Shown: positions 23,702 through 32,235 of the stretch, one piece after another
How positions within the stretch are numbered: position 1 is the first letter of the stretch
Layout: each line of letters starts with the position of its first letter
Assembly (NCBI GenBank): GCA_021802205.1
Contig: JAKAAT010000007.1
Span: 1 to 45,100 of the forward strand
Direction: 5' to 3'
DNA: 45,100 nt
From: Thermoplasmata archaeon
GTDB lineage: Archaea > Thermoplasmatota > Thermoplasmata > Thermoplasmatales > Thermoplasmataceae
Translations under genes and position numbers: made by a program
The notes under the pieces: model-generated
What the model saw: the letters and a program-made list of their open reading frames with translations, nothing else
The model's database searches: none
What the model was told of the DNA's origin: nothing

Positions 23702-24853
23702 TCATATTTTTTTGAATTCAGGCTTTATCAACAATTTTCGGAATCCGTACAGTATATCGCTGTCGAGTCTGTCCTCAGGTTTTGGAGTTTCAACATCGTA
23801 AGAAACTATATTTCTTGAAAACTCTTCCAGTGCAATCCGGGCTTCAAGCCTGGCAAGCGATGCACCCAGACAAAAATGTATTCCCTGACCGAAGGCCATA
23901 TGCCTTTTTGTCGTCCTGTAAGGATCGTAAATTTCGCCTTTTTGAAATATAGTTTCATCCCTGTTGGCCGACCCAAGATAAAGATTTAGTATGTCATCCT
24001 TCAAAATTTCGATTCCGTGTAGTTCGGCATCAACCTTTGCATAACGCCTGGTTGACTGGACAGGTGACCTGTATCTGAGTGTTTCCTCAACAACGGATGG
24101 TATGATACCAGAATTATTCCTGATGTTACTGTACATTCCAGTGGATTCATGGATCGACAAAAAAGCATTTGTAATCAAATTTGTGGTAGTTTCATTGCCT
24201 GCCACAAGTAAAAGTATGGCAAAGCCTGCTATTTCCCTATCCGTGAGCTGCCTGCCCTCTATCTCAACTCTTGAAAGCCTGCTTATTAGATTATTTCTCA
24301 ATCCTTCCCTGTCAATCTTTCCGTAGAAATAATCTGCCATCTCGTATTGAGTTTCAATATCAGGTTCTCTTCCCAGTGATGTGGCCAGTTTATCAGACCA
24401 TTCCCTGAAAAGGTTTGAATCTGATTCGGGCACACCGAGCATTTCAGAAATAACAGTAATTGGCAGCAAATAGGAAAACTCTGTTACAGCATCCTGCCAT
24501 TCCATATCTTTCATATTTTCAACTAGTCTGGATGCTATTTTTCTTATTTTTTCCCTATATGGTTCTATTGTTGCAGGGGTGAAAGCATCGCTTACAAGGT
24601 TTCTCAGGATAGCATGTATAGGCGGGTCCAGTATAAGTATGCTCGGGCTTGTTTTCTGGTTCATCATTTCTGCCAGTTCTCCGCCTAAAAGATCCCTGAA
24701 CTGGGATGAATAAACATGGTAATTTGATAGTACTTCAGAGATATCCGTATATTTGAAGACATGAATTGTATTTCCGGATCTAATTATGGGTGATTCCTTC
24801 CTCATTTTTTTATACCATTCAAAAGGCTCTTCAGTATAATCCGGTATATCCAT
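23702..24853 (-). CDS. Cytochrome P450, CYP119-like
   Basis: A 383-residue soluble P450. The I helix has AGNETTT (218-224), the K helix ETLR (257-260, ExxR), and the heme loop FGQGIHFCLG (321-330) with C328 as thiolate ligand. The C helix region has HAILRNLVSDAF (80-91). There is no membrane anchor. Length and lack of insertions fit the compact thermoacidophile P450s such as CYP119. The natural substrate of that group is uncertain (fatty acids are accepted by CYP119). No ferredoxin or reductase gene is adjacent. It is divergent from the GtrA gene across 109 bases. Confidence 0.93.
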   Translation of the reverse strand: MDIPDYTEEPFEWYKKMRKESPIIRSGNTIHVFKYTDISEVLSNYHVYSSQFRDLLGGELAEMMNQKTSPSILILDPPIHAILRNLVSDAFTPATIEPYREKIRKIASRLVENMKDMEWQDAVTEFSYLLPITVISEMLGVPESDSNLFREWSDKLATSLGREPDIETQYEMADYFYGKIDREGLRNNLISRLSRVEIEGRQLTDREIAGFAILLLVAGNETTTNLITNAFLSIHESTGMYSNIRNNSGIIPSVVEETLRYRSPVQSTRRYAKVDAELHGIEILKDDILNLYLGSANRDETIFQKGEIYDPYRTTKRHMAFGQGIHFCLGASLARLEARIALEEFSRNIVSYDVETPKPEDRLDSDILYGFRKLLIKPEFKKI

Positions 24854-24962
24854 TAACTAAGATATTTAGGATATATATTAGATTTATTGATATTACTTCG
24901 AAACACAAACCCTATCTTTTCAATCAATAAAAATAAAAAGGATTGTATTATTCCCTTCTTAG

Positions 24963-25739
24963 ATGATTCAGAAATATAGGAATGGCAAAGCGACATACAA
25001 TGATGATTTTGACTATATATTGATATCAAACGTCAAAATAGAGGATGAAAAACGTAATGCCATTGTCAATTCAGCCTATTCTGACAATAATGATTTTATA
25101 TTGCTTTTTGGAAAACAGGGGGTACTGGTATTCATCTACGGAATTCTCATAAAATTATCGTTATCTATAAAAAGGGGCAAAATACTTCCATTTGGAACTA
25201 TTTATTCCAAAAATGCCTATGATTATCTGGTGTCAAAGAATATGACACCAGATCAGGGAAAAAATATGATTCTAGGAAATGCAATGCTTTTGAAAAACAG
25301 GAGCTTTCAGTATAATATTGTGAATACAGGCATAAAATGCAGTGAAACAATTACATTCAGAGATTTTCTGGACCTTACAATTAAAAGGGGAAATATGTTC
25401 AAATATATTATTGTGGGCATATCGGGCGTTGTGGTTAACGAGGTTATACTTCTGATGTTGCATAGCGTTCTGGGCAGGGATTTGAGTATCCTTCCGGCAA
25501 TTGAAATATCCATTATCTGGAACTTTGTACTTAATAACAGGTATACATTCCGGGGAAGGGGGCATTTCTATATGAGACTCGCAAAGTACAACGCTTTTAA
25601 TCTAATAGGTTTCGGTGCAAATCTAGGGGTTTATTATTCTGCCATATTTTATAAAACAAACATATATGTGGCCGATTTCCTTGGCATACTTGTTGCATTT
25701 ATAATTACTTATACAACTGCAACTTTAATTGTGTGGTAA
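24963..25739 (+). CDS. GtrA-family membrane protein with N-terminal extra domain
   Basis: A 258-residue protein. The last 120 residues are a GtrA domain with four helices: FKYIIVGISGVVVNEVILLM, a segment ending ISIIWNFVLNNRYTFRG (the conserved W-N-F-x-x-N-R-x-x-x-F), KYNAFNLIGFGANLGVYY, and LGILVAFIITYTTATLIVW. GtrA proteins are thought to flip or carry polyprenyl-linked sugars. The first 130 residues are soluble and mixed alpha/beta (DYILISNVKIEDEKR...); in other archaea GtrA is fused to a DPM-type glycosyltransferase, but I see no DxD motif here, so this may be a shrunken remnant of one. The next gene, a GT-C-like membrane protein, begins within two bases, which supports a joint role in surface glycosylation. 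Confidence 0.8.
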   Translation: MIQKYRNGKATYNDDFDYILISNVKIEDEKRNAIVNSAYSDNNDFILLFGKQGVLVFIYGILIKLSLSIKRGKILPFGTIYSKNAYDYLVSKNMTPDQGKNMILGNAMLLKNRSFQYNIVNTGIKCSETITFRDFLDLTIKRGNMFKYIIVGISGVVVNEVILLMLHSVLGRDLSILPAIEISIIWNFVLNNRYTFRGRGHFYMRLAKYNAFNLIGFGANLGVYYSAIFYKTNIYVADFLGILVAFIITYTTATLIVW

Positions 25740-25740
25740 T

Positions 25741-27588
25741 ATGGAAAAAGAAGGGATGGACAGGCTTCAACGGATAATAATGAATGAGATCGCCACTGTT
25801 CTAATCATGTGTGCTTTCATTTCGTACGGTCTCTTCGGGTATCTCAATATATATGCCATAGTTCTAGAGACTGTGCTGCTATTAATTTCAGCTGTCATGC
25901 TGGTAATATCAAATTTGAACGGATACGTCAAATTCGGTAATGTGTACCTGCAGACATTCGTTTACTCCTTGATGCTTCTCATTGACATGACCATAGATAT
26001 GGTAGTTGCGGATATGATTTTAAAAATCATGCTTTTGATACTTGCCACCACAGCATTGCTTGTTGTTTCCTATAAATTTTATAAAAATCCTACTATGTAT
26101 GATTTTCTCAGGGGGAAAACTGCCATTTCCAGACCGGTATATATTATAATAGCCATAATATTTCTCATAGCGGTATCTGTAATTTCCGTAATATTTGTGT
26201 TCGAACCAACAGACGAGTTCCTTATAGATCTCTATTCTGCCATGAAATTCCTTCAGGGGTTCAATCCATACAATCCGGCGGTAACTGCAGACGTATTCTC
26301 CTATTTTAAAGCCTTTAATCTTGATCTGAACGTCACCCCGACTATGTCAGGGAAAGATATCACATTGCTCGGGTATCCGGCCCTGGCATTTCTTATCTAT
26401 ATACCATATGTCTATGCTGGAAAATTTGCAAATTTAATAATATCTATAATATCATTTATTCCATTTATATTTATATACCAGAAATTCAGGGATAAGAAGA
26501 TAGCGCTGTATGCCATGCTTTCTATTTTGCTCAATGTTATATTTGTTTACAGCGCGGCATTCTCTCTTGTAGGACTTGTATGGGTTGTATTCCTTATGGC
26601 TTCATATTACTTCAGAGAAAAACCGGTATATTCTGGATTATTCTTCGGGCTCTCATTATCCGCAAAGCAGTTCCCCGCCTTCATGTTCCCTCTCATGTTC
26701 TACATGATTTATAGAGAAAGGGGATTGAGGGATGCGTTTAAGTGGACGCTCTCTGCATTTATACTGTTCATGGCAATAAATGGTTATTTCATTTTAAGAT
26801 CTCCTGTATTATATTTCAGGAACATATTGTCATCCGAAACCATGGGTTTAATCGGAATAGGCTTCGGGCCATCACAGCTCTCCTTTTTGAATTTTGTCCA
26901 TTTGCCTGCTGGATTTTTTACAGCAATTCTGGTGATTTCATTTCTCTTTTTCCTTGCAATGTATGTCATACATTATGACACATTGAAATTCAGCCTATTC
27001 GTTTTCCCGTTATTTATTATGATATTTAACTACAGGCTCCTTATCACATATGTGGCCTTCTGGCCTATCATATCGGTGCTTTCCATAGAGGATATTGACT
27101 ATAAAAGGAAGCTTGCCATCGACAAAAAGACATTGAAACGTTATGCTGCATACGCAGTAGCAATATTAATAGCTGTCATGGTTATAGGTGCCTATTATAA
27201 TGACACCACACACGATACAGTAAAAATAGACTCCATACATATGATTGTAAGCCATGGAAATGCTAGTGCAATAATGGTAAACGTAACATATACTGGCGCT
27301 GAGCCTGAAGCCATTTACTTCAGAGGTATAATAAATGAAACAAATTATAATGGACTTCTTTTCAATTACTCCGGAAATATAATCAAAGATGGAACATCTA
27401 CTATCATGCTTTACCCTGTGCGTGGGGAAACAATTCCGGATAATATAACGATGGATTTAATAGCATACAATAGTACTGTGCAGGGGTCTGCCGCATACAG
27501 GATAATAGATTGGAACGTCACAGTTTACCATGATTTGCTATATAATCCTCCGCAAAATAGGTTATCACTAAGTCAGAGCCTGCCCTGA
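25741..27588 (+). CDS. GT-C-like polyprenol-sugar-dependent membrane glycosyltransferase
   Basis: About 615 residues with roughly 12-13 hydrophobic helices and a C-terminal outward domain of 110 residues that carries N-glycosylation sequons (NVT, NYS). After the fifth helix the loop reads DEFLIDLYSAMKFLQGFNPYNP, matching the D-x-x-x-Y...G-x-N-P-Y pattern of GT87/DUF2029 enzymes, in which the acidic residues are catalytic. It probably transfers a sugar from a lipid carrier on the outer face of the membrane. ATG 25741 follows the GtrA stop by one base; a GTG at 25729 would overlap. Its last 71 bases overlap the 3' end of hemB on the other strand. Confidence 0.75.
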   Translation: MEKEGMDRLQRIIMNEIATVLIMCAFISYGLFGYLNIYAIVLETVLLLISAVMLVISNLNGYVKFGNVYLQTFVYSLMLLIDMTIDMVVADMILKIMLLILATTALLVVSYKFYKNPTMYDFLRGKTAISRPVYIIIAIIFLIAVSVISVIFVFEPTDEFLIDLYSAMKFLQGFNPYNPAVTADVFSYFKAFNLDLNVTPTMSGKDITLLGYPALAFLIYIPYVYAGKFANLIISIISFIPFIFIYQKFRDKKIALYAMLSILLNVIFVYSAAFSLVGLVWVVFLMASYYFREKPVYSGLFFGLSLSAKQFPAFMFPLMFYMIYRERGLRDAFKWTLSAFILFMAINGYFILRSPVLYFRNILSSETMGLIGIGFGPSQLSFLNFVHLPAGFFTAILVISFLFFLAMYVIHYDTLKFSLFVFPLFIMIFNYRLLITYVAFWPIISVLSIEDIDYKRKLAIDKKTLKRYAAYAVAILIAVMVIGAYYNDTTHDTVKIDSIHMIVSHGNASAIMVNVTYTGAEPEAIYFRGIINETNYNGLLFNYSGNIIKDGTSTIMLYPVRGETIPDNITMDLIAYNSTVQGSAAYRIIDWNVTVYHDLLYNPPQNRLSLSQSLP

Positions 27589-28486
27589 ATAAGGATGTTA
27601 ATGCCTCAACTGCAGTGTCAGGAGCCAGAAGCCCCGATGCTATGGCATTTTTGAGCATACTGTACTCACCACTGACCATGTATGTTGCTAGGGGCATATT
27701 ATAATATTCCTTTGCTCTATAAATCATGTCAAGGTAGAATAATGCTGGTTTTACCATTATAACGTCTGCTCCCTCCTGTACATCCAGATCTATCTCTCTC
27801 ATTGCCTCATCGCCATTATGATAATCCATCTGGTAGCTTTTCCTGTCCCCGAACTGGGGAGTGGAATCGGCTGCATCCCTGAATGGGCCGTAAAGGTTTG
27901 ATGCGAATTTTGAGCTGTATGCCATGATCATTGTATTGATAAACCCTTCATTATCCATGGCATTCCTTATGGCACCAACCTGCCCATCCATCATACCCGA
28001 TGGCGCCACCATATCCACTCCCGCCTCTGCATAGCTAACTGCCTCCTTCCCATAAATTTCAAGGGTTTTATCGTTATTTACATAGCCATTCTCTATTATG
28101 CCACAGTGACCCGTGTCCGTATATTCACAGAGGCAGAGGTCCGCTATAGTATTCAGTGACGTATTTTTCTTTGCCGATGCAATAGCTCTCTGAACTATGC
28201 CGTTTTTATCATATGAAGAAGTACCGCAGGAATCCTTTTTGGCCGGTATTCCAAAAATTATGATGTTTCTGACACCGATTTCTTCCAGATGAAGTATATA
28301 CTTTTCATATTCGGAAAGCGAGTAACGGTAAATGCCCGGCATTGATTTTATTGCCGTCCTGCTTTTCTCTTTTTCATCAACAAATACGGGCATTATCAGT
28401 TTATCCGGATTTATACTGGTCTCCTTAAACATATTTCTTATATTGCCATTTATTCTGTATCTTCTTAATCTCTCAACAGGGAACAT
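27518..28486 (-). CDS. hemB: Porphobilinogen synthase (ALAD)
   Basis: A 322-residue enzyme that condenses two 5-aminolevulinate molecules to porphobilinogen in heme synthesis. Both Schiff-base lysines are present, in AYSSKFASNLYGPFRDAA and in VIMVKPALFYLD. The metal loop DLCLCEYTDTGHCG has the CxCx7C zinc ligands, so it is a zinc-type enzyme. The N-terminus RLRRYRINGNIRNM is typical. It is third on the minus strand after hydroxyacid dehydrogenase and QueC, 40 bases from the latter. Its stop lies inside the opposite membrane-protein gene, giving a 71-base convergent overlap. Other hem genes are not in the window. Confidence 0.95.
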   Translation of the reverse strand: MFPVERLRRYRINGNIRNMFKETSINPDKLIMPVFVDEKEKSRTAIKSMPGIYRYSLSEYEKYILHLEEIGVRNIIIFGIPAKKDSCGTSSYDKNGIVQRAIASAKKNTSLNTIADLCLCEYTDTGHCGIIENGYVNNDKTLEIYGKEAVSYAEAGVDMVAPSGMMDGQVGAIRNAMDNEGFINTMIMAYSSKFASNLYGPFRDAADSTPQFGDRKSYQMDYHNGDEAMREIDLDVQEGADVIMVKPALFYLDMIYRAKEYYNMPLATYMVSGEYSMLKNAIASGLLAPDTAVEALTSLFRAGSDLVITYFAEDYIANHGKL

Positions 28487-28525
28487 AATATAATTATTAT
28501 TTCAGGCTAATTAAATATTTTCAAT

Positions 28526-29245
28526 TTATAATTTTCCATGGGATTTCAGGTACTGAAGATAAAAATCCGGATATTCTTCATATTCTATGTCATCGAAATC
28601 GCCGGCCTCCATGAATCCCTTCAGTCTCAGGATACATGAATCACACTTCCCGCATGCCTTCTCCCTTCCGTTGTAGCATGACCACGTAAGACCATATGGG
28701 ACCCCTAATTTTCGGCCAAGCTTTACTATATCGCCCTTTGTAAGATACTGTAATGGAACATTGATTTTAAATCCGTTTTCTATTCCATATTCGGTGCCGA
28801 GATTTAGTGTTTTTTCCATGGCATTGTAAAATTCCGGCCTGCAGTCAGGATATCCAGAATAATCTATGGCATTGGCCCCTATGAAGATGGTTCCCGCTTT
28901 TATGGTCTCCCCGTAAGCTGCCGCCAGTGAGATGAATATGGTATTCCTTGCCGGCACATAGGTTACAGGCACACTGCCGGCTATTGAATCGATGCCACGC
29001 TCGGGAACCTCGATGTTATCTGTGAGCGCAGAACCTCCGATCTGCCTGAGATTCATATTAATCTTCTTTAGCTCAAGGCCGTAATAACTGCATATTTTTT
29101 CTGAACTCTGGATTTCCCTAATATGCCTCTGACCGTATTCAAAGCTCAGTGGAAACACCTTATAACCATGATCCAGTGCATACGCAAGAACTGTGGGAGA
29201 ATCAAGTCCTCCAGATATCAAAACCACTGCCCGTTTATCGTCCAT
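28526..29245 (-). CDS. queC: 7-cyano-7-deazaguanine synthase
   Basis: About 239 residues. The ATP pyrophosphatase loop SGGLDSPT lies near the start, and the C-terminal zinc site reads CYNGREKACGKCDSC. QueC makes preQ0 from carboxydeazaguanine using ammonia and ATP; in archaea preQ0 is put into tRNA and becomes archaeosine. The ATG at 29245 (MDDKRAVVLISGG) is chosen because family members begin close to the P-loop; an upstream ATG at 29263 would add six residues and has no Shine-Dalgarno site either. It sits between the hydroxyacid dehydrogenase and hemB on one strand. Confidence 0.95.
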   Translation of the reverse strand: MDDKRAVVLISGGLDSPTVLAYALDHGYKVFPLSFEYGQRHIREIQSSEKICSYYGLELKKINMNLRQIGGSALTDNIEVPERGIDSIAGSVPVTYVPARNTIFISLAAAYGETIKAGTIFIGANAIDYSGYPDCRPEFYNAMEKTLNLGTEYGIENGFKINVPLQYLTKGDIVKLGRKLGVPYGLTWSCYNGREKACGKCDSCILRLKGFMEAGDFDDIEYEEYPDFYLQYLKSHGKL

Positions 29246-29269
29246 AATATACCCTATGTACATGAACTA

Positions 29270-30205
29270 TTATAATTTATACAGGGGTTTTTTTCCGTTT
29301 AATACATTGAAAAGATTGGTTACCGCGGTCTCCGCCATTTTATCCCTGGTTTCGTAAGTTGCGCTCCCGAGATGTGGGGTGAGCACAACATTTTCCAGGG
29401 AAGTAAGAGGGTTTTTGCTGTCAATCGGTTCATCCTCGAAGACGTCCAGTGCGGCTCCCCTGATAATATGATCTTTCAACGCCTTTACAATGTCTTCTTC
29501 ATTCACAACCTTTCCCCTTGTACCGTTTATGAGAAATGCTGATTTCTTCATTTTTGAAATTCGTTCATAGTTCATGAAATGGAACGTTTCATTATTGAGG
29601 TCAAGGGCAATTATCACAAAATCCGATTCAGAGAGCAGGTAATTTAGATCCACGTATTCTGCATCCACATTATGGATTGACCTGCTGTAATAAAGCACTT
29701 TCATATCAAATCCTTTGGATCGTTTAAGAACAGCGTTTCCTATTCGCCCCATACCTATTATCCCCAGGGTTTTGCCATGCACTTCTGAACCAAGCATGAA
29801 ATCGGGCTTCCACCCGGAATGCCATCCGTCATGGCGTATCAAGCTATCACCTGATGCAATATTCCTGGCGGCTGCCAGCATTATCCCGAATATAAGATCG
29901 GCAGTTGCCTCCGTGAGCACTTCCGGTGTGTATGTTACTGTAATTCCTCTAGATTTTGCATATTCAACATCTATATGATCATATCCAACGCTGTATGTGC
30001 TTATCACCTTTAATCTGGTTGCGTGGTCAATTATTTCTCTATCTATCTTCTCATTCAACGTTATCAGAATGCCGTCTGCATCTACTATGTTGGAAATGAT
30101 CCACTGGTGTACATCCCCCTTACCGGGGAAAATCTGTATATGAAAATTTTCATGATTATCGAGATAATTTCCTGGAATCGGCCGGGTAACAAGAACGTTC
30201 ATCAT
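29270..30205 (-). CDS. D-2-hydroxyacid dehydrogenase (glyoxylate reductase type)
   Basis: A 311-residue NAD(P)-dependent enzyme. The nucleotide loop is GIIGMGRIGNAV (about 150-161), followed by YYSRS, whose Arg/Ser suggest NADPH may be used. The active-site Arg is in NGTRGKVVNEED, the Glu in DVFEDEP and the His in PHLGSAT, so the R-E-H triad is complete. The N-terminal catalytic domain contains STYSVGYDHIDVEYAKSRGI. Glyoxylate or hydroxypyruvate is a likely substrate. It is seven bases upstream of queC, probably cotranscribed, with no obvious metabolic link. The 104 bases to the divergent DedA gene hold the promoters. Confidence 0.9.
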   Translation of the reverse strand: MMNVLVTRPIPGNYLDNHENFHIQIFPGKGDVHQWIISNIVDADGILITLNEKIDREIIDHATRLKVISTYSVGYDHIDVEYAKSRGITVTYTPEVLTEATADLIFGIMLAAARNIASGDSLIRHDGWHSGWKPDFMLGSEVHGKTLGIIGMGRIGNAVLKRSKGFDMKVLYYSRSIHNVDAEYVDLNYLLSESDFVIIALDLNNETFHFMNYERISKMKKSAFLINGTRGKVVNEEDIVKALKDHIIRGAALDVFEDEPIDSKNPLTSLENVVLTPHLGSATYETRDKMAETAVTNLFNVLNGKKPLYKL

Positions 30206-30309
30206 AGATAATTATTATAACTTGGCTAAAGAATTTTTCCCATAGAAGTTCTGGGTTTCCGTTTCTCCACCGCAAATATTAATTATGTATAGTCTATTGA
30301 GTTTTTGAA

Positions 30310-30975
30310 ATGAGTATTATTACATCCATTACGGTCAGCCTGATAAAATTCGTTGAGGTGTTAATCGTCAAACTGGGCCTCACTGGAGTATTCTTCCTCA
30401 TGCTTCTGGAGGGAATGCTTCTCCCAATTCCCTCAGAAGTTGTAATGACATTTTCAGGGTATCTTGCGTTTTACGGGCTTATGGATTCCTTCGGGCCATA
30501 TCCATCCATTGTACTGCTGCTTATTGCTGGATCTGTTGGAGATCTCGTGGGTGCATGGATTGCCTATGCAGTTGGTAAATATGGCGGTGATCCATTCATA
30601 ATCCATTATGGCAAGTATTTCCTATTGAAGAGCGACACCATAGACAGAACAAAGGTATGGTTCAATAAATACGGGGACCTTTCTGTATTTACCACTAGAT
30701 TTATTCCGGTATTCAGAACGTTTATTTCCATACCGGCAGGAATAGCTACAATGGATTTTAAAAAATTTTCTATTTATACACTTACAGGAGATATGATTTA
30801 CAACGCTGTATTAATTTATCTCGGCATACTTTTCGGGTCTCACTGGGAGCTGCTTCTAAAGTATTTTGATGAATATTCCTATGTTGGCATTGCCGCTTTT
30901 GCAGCTGTTGTCATATATCTCTTTGTGAGGGTTTTAAATGCCAGAAAGCGGCGCAATATATCATTAAACAAATAA
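30310..30975 (+). CDS. DedA-family membrane protein
   Basis: A 221-residue protein. The family signature appears as a re-entrant segment (FLMLLEGMLLPIPSEVVMTFSG), then GSVGDLVGAWIAYAVGKYGG and TTRFIPVFRTFISIPAGIATMDFKKF, which contains the essential Arg of the family (F-x-R-F-x-P-x-x-R). Four to five hydrophobic segments are visible. DedA proteins act in lipid translocation or membrane homeostasis. A basic tail (NARKRRNISLNK) ends the protein. Two MFS genes follow in the same direction, the first after 30 bases. Confidence 0.9.
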   Translation: MSIITSITVSLIKFVEVLIVKLGLTGVFFLMLLEGMLLPIPSEVVMTFSGYLAFYGLMDSFGPYPSIVLLLIAGSVGDLVGAWIAYAVGKYGGDPFIIHYGKYFLLKSDTIDRTKVWFNKYGDLSVFTTRFIPVFRTFISIPAGIATMDFKKFSIYTLTGDMIYNAVLIYLGILFGSHWELLLKYFDEYSYVGIAAFAAVVIYLFVRVLNARKRRNISLNK

Positions 30976-31005
30976 ATAATATACTAATAAAGAATATAGT
31001 GTGAT

Positions 31006-32235
31006 ATGTTTTCTGATTCTCCTGAAGAAGTAAACAACTCGTTCAAGTATCTTATTATTTCAAGGGCTACAAGGAGTTCGGCTTTGATCTTTGTGACACT
31101 TGCACTGCCCCTTTATCTTCATTTTCTCCATTTTTCTGCAATATTCATAGGACTTCTTTATGTTCCCATTACATTATTCAATGTCTTTCTGACATTGATT
31201 CTTGGAAGGCTTGGTGATAAAATCGGGTATTCCAGAATACTGTTTCTTGGGGAAATATTTCCGGTTGTCGGGATGCTTCTAATCACAGTATCCACAAATA
31301 TATATTTTATCGGAACCGGTGCTATAATAGCGGGAATAACCGGAGGAGCCGGAGGCATGCGTGGTGCGTTCTCACCAGGAATGACTGCCTTTGTTGCAAA
31401 TAATTATGGAGCTGAAAACAATAGGGTTGGAAAACTGTCTCTTTTACTGGCAACCGCTTCTGCATTTTCAATATTTGGTGGTTTATTTCTGAGTTCCTAT
31501 GTGTTCATAGAAAATATTATTGGAGTGATTATGTTCTACCGCACATTTTTCTTTGTTTCATTTATACTTGTATTTGCATCACTGATATCTCTTTCAAGAC
31601 TAAAAGAATACAGAAGACCGAAGAAAACAACGAAAGTTATGAAGAAACAGAGCTTTGGCTTTCTCATGAGAATTATCTTGCCTAACAGCATAAATGCGGC
31701 CGCTATAGGAATTTCCATGCCACTGCTTCCACTCCTTTTTGAGCTTAAATACCATATAGACCCAAGTGTGATAGGATATACGTACACTGTTGGATATGCG
31801 GTTACAGCAATCGGATCCTATGTATCAGGGAAATATATAAATGGAATGTTTGACTCCCTGAAAATTGCATCAATAGCCCATGTACTGCAGGGTTCACTAT
31901 TCATTATTATGGCATTTACACCATTCTTCTTCCTTGCAGGTTTAATTTATGTGGGAAGGATGGGAATTGCCGGGATCGGATCACCAATGAGAGGTGCAAT
32001 CAATGTACGTGGTATTGATAAGGAGGATTATGGCACATCTACTGCCATACAGGGTGTTTCCGGGAGAGCATCACAGCTCACAAGTGGTGCCTCCGGTTAT
32101 CTCATGGATTTAAATTTTGCTTTTCCGCTTGTTATAGGCGGTTCACTGCAGGCTATTGGCGGAGTACTTTATTACACCATGATAAAATCATGGCGCCCGG
32201 GTAAATATGATAAGGCTGAAAAGGTGGAGGCGTGA
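31006..32235 (+). CDS. MFS transporter, first of a tandem pair
   Basis: A 409-residue protein with about 12 helices. The helix 2-3 loop is GRLGDKIGYSRILFLGEIFP (G-x-x-x-D-x-x-G). Helix 4 has GAIIAGITGGAGGMRGAFSP, and the second half ends with GASGYLMDLNFAFPLVIGG. The specific substrate is unknown. Its stop overlaps the GTG start of the next MFS gene by four bases; two fully overlapping MFS genes are unlike each other in sequence but may work as a pair. Start ATG 31006 has no Shine-Dalgarno site. Confidence 0.87.
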   Translation: MFSDSPEEVNNSFKYLIISRATRSSALIFVTLALPLYLHFLHFSAIFIGLLYVPITLFNVFLTLILGRLGDKIGYSRILFLGEIFPVVGMLLITVSTNIYFIGTGAIIAGITGGAGGMRGAFSPGMTAFVANNYGAENNRVGKLSLLLATASAFSIFGGLFLSSYVFIENIIGVIMFYRTFFFVSFILVFASLISLSRLKEYRRPKKTTKVMKKQSFGFLMRIILPNSINAAAIGISMPLLPLLFELKYHIDPSVIGYTYTVGYAVTAIGSYVSGKYINGMFDSLKIASIAHVLQGSLFIIMAFTPFFFLAGLIYVGRMGIAGIGSPMRGAINVRGIDKEDYGTSTAIQGVSGRASQLTSGASGYLMDLNFAFPLVIGGSLQAIGGVLYYTMIKSWRPGKYDKAEKVEA

